Assembly: GCA_025462735.1 (NCBI GenBank)
Contig: JAOAPC010000017.1
Location: 1 to 64,000 of the forward strand
Direction: 5' to 3'
Source: Acidobacteriaceae bacterium
GTDB taxonomy: Bacteria > Acidobacteriota > Terriglobia > Terriglobales > Acidobacteriaceae
Length of the DNA stretch: 64,000 bases
Shown here: piece after piece, positions 61,181 through 64,000 of the stretch
Position numbering within the stretch: position 1 is the first letter of the stretch
Layout of the letters: each line of letters opens with the position of its first letter
The notes under the pieces: model-generated
Database searches by the model: none
Seen by the model: the letters and a program-made list of their open reading frames with translations, nothing else
Told to the model about the DNA's origin: nothing
Program-made: the position numbers and the translations under genes

Positions 61181-63994
61181 TTAGTGATCAGTGTCCTCAA
61201 GGGATTCTCCTTTTCTCGTTCGATATTGCTGGAGAAGTTGTTCCCGATTCACGCGAAGGTCAGCGCCGCTTGAAGTGGCGGGATAGGGCTGCGATCCCAT
61301 CAACCCCTGCCACAGCACTTGATTGAACGCCAACGGATCCAAGCGGTCTTCGACGGAGAAGTCCATGCCCTTGGTGGCGCCGGCCCAATAAGCGGCGTCA
61401 TGGGTTGGGTGCGGCAGTTCACCCGTCGGTCGCGGCGGAAGCGGAAGTTGTGTGTTGTACAGCAGAGCTGAGGGAACGGCGTCGTATGTCCAGGTTTTCT
61501 GATTGGTATCGAAGACGCCGGACATCGGATTGGCTGAAGAATCGCTGAGACTGAGATTGCCGATGCCGAGGATTTCCTCGATAGTGCGCAACATGCTCAA
61601 CGTGGTGTACGGCGCGGAAACAACGGCTTTTTGCTTCACGTAAGGGCCAATCACGAAGGCGACGCTGCGATGCGAATCGACGTGGTCGCCGCCATCCTGG
61701 GAATCGTCTTCAATGACAAAAATCAGCGTGTCTTTGTTGTAGCGGCTGTGGGCGATTTTTGCCGCGAGCAGCCCGACTGCATAGTCGTTGTCCGCAACCT
61801 GAAGCTCGGGAGTGTTCACGCCCAGGATCGCATCGCCGAAGTCTCCGGTGTGATCGTGCATGAACCGGACCAGGGAAAGTCTGGGCAGGCCGCGTTTGGC
61901 GAACTTCGTGTCGAACTCGCGCGCCCATTCTTTGAAGCGGTAGAGGTCGGGAAAGGCATTGTCGAAACTACGAAAATAAATATCTGTGTAGGGAGCTAGC
62001 GCTGCATTCGCTGGGTAGGACACCTGGGTTTTGGTTGAGGCCGGATCGAGCAGCAGCGGAATCTTGTACTGCGAATGGGCCACATCGTAACGGGCGAGGT
62101 CGATGAAGAAACCATAATTGCGGATTGACCGGTGGGCGCGCAGTGCGGCATTCCATAAGTACCCGGTACCATTTTCTCCGTTGGGGGCGTCGGGCGCCGC
62201 GACATTGGCGGTGCCGGGCAAATCATCGGGATCGTCAGGCGTCGCTGGATTAGCCTTTTTTCGCTCGGCAAGCTTGCCATAGCCGACATTGATGTCGCGG
62301 TTTGTGCCTTCGGTGTCGTAACTGGTGCCGCGTCCGGCGTAGTTGATGGTTACCTCCTTCTCAACCAGATCAGGCGAGCGCGCGGAAGTGGACCACGACC
62401 ATCCGTCGAAGCTGACTTCGCTGGTGTCATAGAAGTTATCGAGGGTGACGAAGTTGCGCGCCAGGAGGTGAAAGTTGGGGGTGGTTGCTTGAGGAAATTC
62501 GGTGAGGTTGGGATCGCCGTTGCCTACTTCGAGATCGCCCAAGACCTGATCGTAGGTGCGGTTCTCTTTGATGATGTAGATAACGTGCTTGATATGCCGG
62601 CGGAGGAAAGCTAATTTCGCGGAGTCAGCCGCGCTCAATGTGATCTTAAAATTATTATTGGTTGCGACCTGTTGGGTGAGCGCCTGGAGCGCGTCAGCAG
62701 TCGGAGTTGGGAAGCTCTGCAGACCAGCTTTGATCAGCTGCAGATTGTATTGATTGGTGCCGCGGCATTTACCCTTTTCTTCGAGCGCAAGGCCGCGGCA
62801 GTGGCCGGGGTTCGGGCCAGTTGGTGATTTGCCATTTACCACGTAGATGAATTTTCCGTCGGCGCCGAAGCTGATTGAATTCGGATACCAACCAGTTGGA
62901 ATCAATCCCATGACTTTAGATTGTTTGGGGGCGGAACTGAGCTGGATGACCGCGACGTCGTTCATCCAGCCATTGGTTACGTAGAGCAGTTTTTCATCGC
63001 GCGAGAGCGTAACGCTATTTGTGTCGTTTCCTTTGAGATTCGATTTCCGATCTGGCAGAAGGCCAGAGGGAGCGGTGACTGCAATGTTGTCCACGAGCTG
63101 GTTCGAGCTGGTGTCGATTACTCCGACGGAATCGGTATTGTCCTGTGCCACATAGAGAGTGGACTGGGTGGCGTTCAGCACCATGCGATTAGGCTGGCCT
63201 GGCACGCGAATACGCGCGACGACCTTCGGTTGGGCAGTAAAATTCACAACCACAATTTCACGGTCGCGGATGCTGGAAATGTAAGCAGTGTCATTGCCTT
63301 TGATCGCAACCCAGAGCGGATACTCGCCGCCGGGAACACCGGAATTACGCGGATCCGTTTTGCCAGGACGGAGATCAAGTTCAGTTGAGAGGCTCCATCC
63401 AGCCTGAGACTTGCTAACAACGCTGATGGAGTCGTTGTAGTAGTTGGCTACAACCAGCTTGGAGGCGTCTTTCGTGATCGCGATTCCAGCGGCCTGCGGC
63501 TTGACTGAGAAACCAACACCAACCCCACCGTGGCCAAGAGCGATAGGGCTTCCCTGCTCTTCCGCCCATAAGCCGTTAGGCCCTAGCGAATAGGCGTGCA
63601 CGTTGTCGTCAACGCCGCCGGTGATGTAAAAGGTGGTAGCTGAGGGATCAAAGACCATGCCGCTGTAAGTGTTCGGAATTTGGATTACCTGCTTCTGAAC
63701 CGGCTTGGATTGCGAGATGTCGTAGATGAAGACGAACTGGGTTGACTCTGCCGGAATGACTTGTCCCGAAGAGTCGTGGAGCATGTTGTATCCGCTGGTC
63801 AGAACCAGCAGAGTTTTACCGTCGGGGCTGACGATAGTGGTCACAGCCTGACCTGCGACATATTGAGGGTTATCGGCGAAGCCTGGATTGAGCGGGACAA
63901 AAGTGGCTCCGCTTGGAGCCATGGGGGTGATCTGCTGGCCGCTATTCGGGATGGCCTGCTGCCCCTGCAAAAATGCACTGAACGCGGACGCCAT
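61181..63994 (-). CDS. YVTN-type beta-propeller fused to a phosphoesterase (bifunctional YncE/alkaline-phosphatase-like), 5' end at window edge
   Basis: At least 937 aa. The N-terminal half has repeated propeller blades (TLLVLTSGYNML, KLVVANYYNDSISVVSK, LYVTNGWMNDVAVI, FIYVVNGKSPTGPNPGH). The C-terminal half is a phosphoesterase/alkaline-phosphatase-like domain (HVIYIIKENRTYDQVLGDLE, HDHTGDFGDAI, FVIEDDSQDGGDHVDSHRS). Such fusions are secreted. MASAFS at the first ATG looks like the end of a signal peptide, so the true start probably lies beyond the window and I treat the gene as 5'-partial. Substrate unknown. Confidence 0.85.
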   Translation of the reverse strand: MASAFSAFLQGQQAIPNSGQQITPMAPSGATFVPLNPGFADNPQYVAGQAVTTIVSPDGKTLLVLTSGYNMLHDSSGQVIPAESTQFVFIYDISQSKPVQKQVIQIPNTYSGMVFDPSATTFYITGGVDDNVHAYSLGPNGLWAEEQGSPIALGHGGVGVGFSVKPQAAGIAITKDASKLVVANYYNDSISVVSKSQAGWSLSTELDLRPGKTDPRNSGVPGGEYPLWVAIKGNDTAYISSIRDREIVVVNFTAQPKVVARIRVPGQPNRMVLNATQSTLYVAQDNTDSVGVIDTSSNQLVDNIAVTAPSGLLPDRKSNLKGNDTNSVTLSRDEKLLYVTNGWMNDVAVIQLSSAPKQSKVMGLIPTGWYPNSISFGADGKFIYVVNGKSPTGPNPGHCRGLALEEKGKCRGTNQYNLQLIKAGLQSFPTPTADALQALTQQVATNNNFKITLSAADSAKLAFLRRHIKHVIYIIKENRTYDQVLGDLEVGNGDPNLTEFPQATTPNFHLLARNFVTLDNFYDTSEVSFDGWSWSTSARSPDLVEKEVTINYAGRGTSYDTEGTNRDINVGYGKLAERKKANPATPDDPDDLPGTANVAAPDAPNGENGTGYLWNAALRAHRSIRNYGFFIDLARYDVAHSQYKIPLLLDPASTKTQVSYPANAALAPYTDIYFRSFDNAFPDLYRFKEWAREFDTKFAKRGLPRLSLVRFMHDHTGDFGDAILGVNTPELQVADNDYAVGLLAAKIAHSRYNKDTLIFVIEDDSQDGGDHVDSHRSVAFVIGPYVKQKAVVSAPYTTLSMLRTIEEILGIGNLSLSDSSANPMSGVFDTNQKTWTYDAVPSALLYNTQLPLPPRPTGELPHPTHDAAYWAGATKGMDFSVEDRLDPLAFNQVLWQGLMGSQPYPATSSGADLRVNREQLLQQYRTRKGESLEDTDH

Positions 63995-64000
63995 AAAAGC

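Overview
The window looks like a chromosomal segment of an Acidobacteriota bacterium (Terriglobia-like). This is inferred from the gene content: a YVTN-propeller/phosphoesterase protein, a pyruvoyl arginine decarboxylase with a deoxyhypusine-synthase-like protein, a glycine/arginine-tailed PNPase, and abundant palindromic intergenic repeats. No species can be named from sequence alone. Most genes are ordinary chromosomal genes. One block, about 5.4-23.8 kb, is clearly foreign.

Left flank (1-5.3 kb): a NarL-type response regulator and PAS histidine kinase, a Crp/Fnr regulator, two small unknown genes and a HAD phosphatase.

Integrated element (5372-23792): about 18.4 kb inserted in the 3' part of a tRNA-Ala(CGC) gene. 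It is bounded by 50-bp direct repeats and carries a matching tandem 10-bp sequence just inside each end (candidate integrase arm sites). The intact tRNA is at the right end beside a tyrosine integrase. The left half, on the minus strand, holds a late/tail-like module: an XRE regulator, a structured leader, a tape-measure-like protein, a secreted tail-fibre-like protein, a possible tail chaperone and a DUF5681-like protein. The middle holds a second tyrosine recombinase divergent from an XRE regulator, with paired palindromic operators between them. An early operon follows with a P-loop ATPase whose C-terminus mimics the SSB tip, plus zinc-binding small proteins. The right half, on the plus strand, holds a proteasome/HslV-like Ntn-hydrolase candidate, a second XRE paralogue, a protein with two Ros/MucR-like zinc fingers, iteron-like repeats, a winged-HTH protein, a DUF1376-like replication protein and the terminal integrase. 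I see no capsid, portal, large terminase or lysis gene, so this is a decayed prophage, a satellite, or a tail-only or otherwise reduced element.

Right of the element (23.8-39 kb): a GIY-YIG nuclease gene enclosed in a palindromic repeat element; central metabolism (mdh, icd); nitrogen control (glnE, glnA); a Crp/Fnr gene broken by an in-frame stop; a LysR regulator; a cytochrome P460-like protein; a LytS/LytTR-type two-component pair; and a POTRA-type protein.

39-47 kb: polyamine-related genes (pyruvoyl arginine decarboxylase, deoxyhypusine synthase-like protein, N-carbamoylputrescine amidase) interspersed with a polysaccharide deacetylase carrying a frameshift, a FemAB/GNAT-like transferase and a radical SAM protein.

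47-54 kb: a peptidoglycan recycling and synthesis group (serine hydrolase fused to a NamZ/DUF1343 domain, a second serine hydrolase, murQ, murA).

54-64 kb: rpsO-pnp, a remnant of a Ser/Thr kinase gene, cstA with its small YbdD-like partner, an HD-domain protein, a zinc-finger XRE regulator and a large propeller/phosphoesterase protein running to the window edge.
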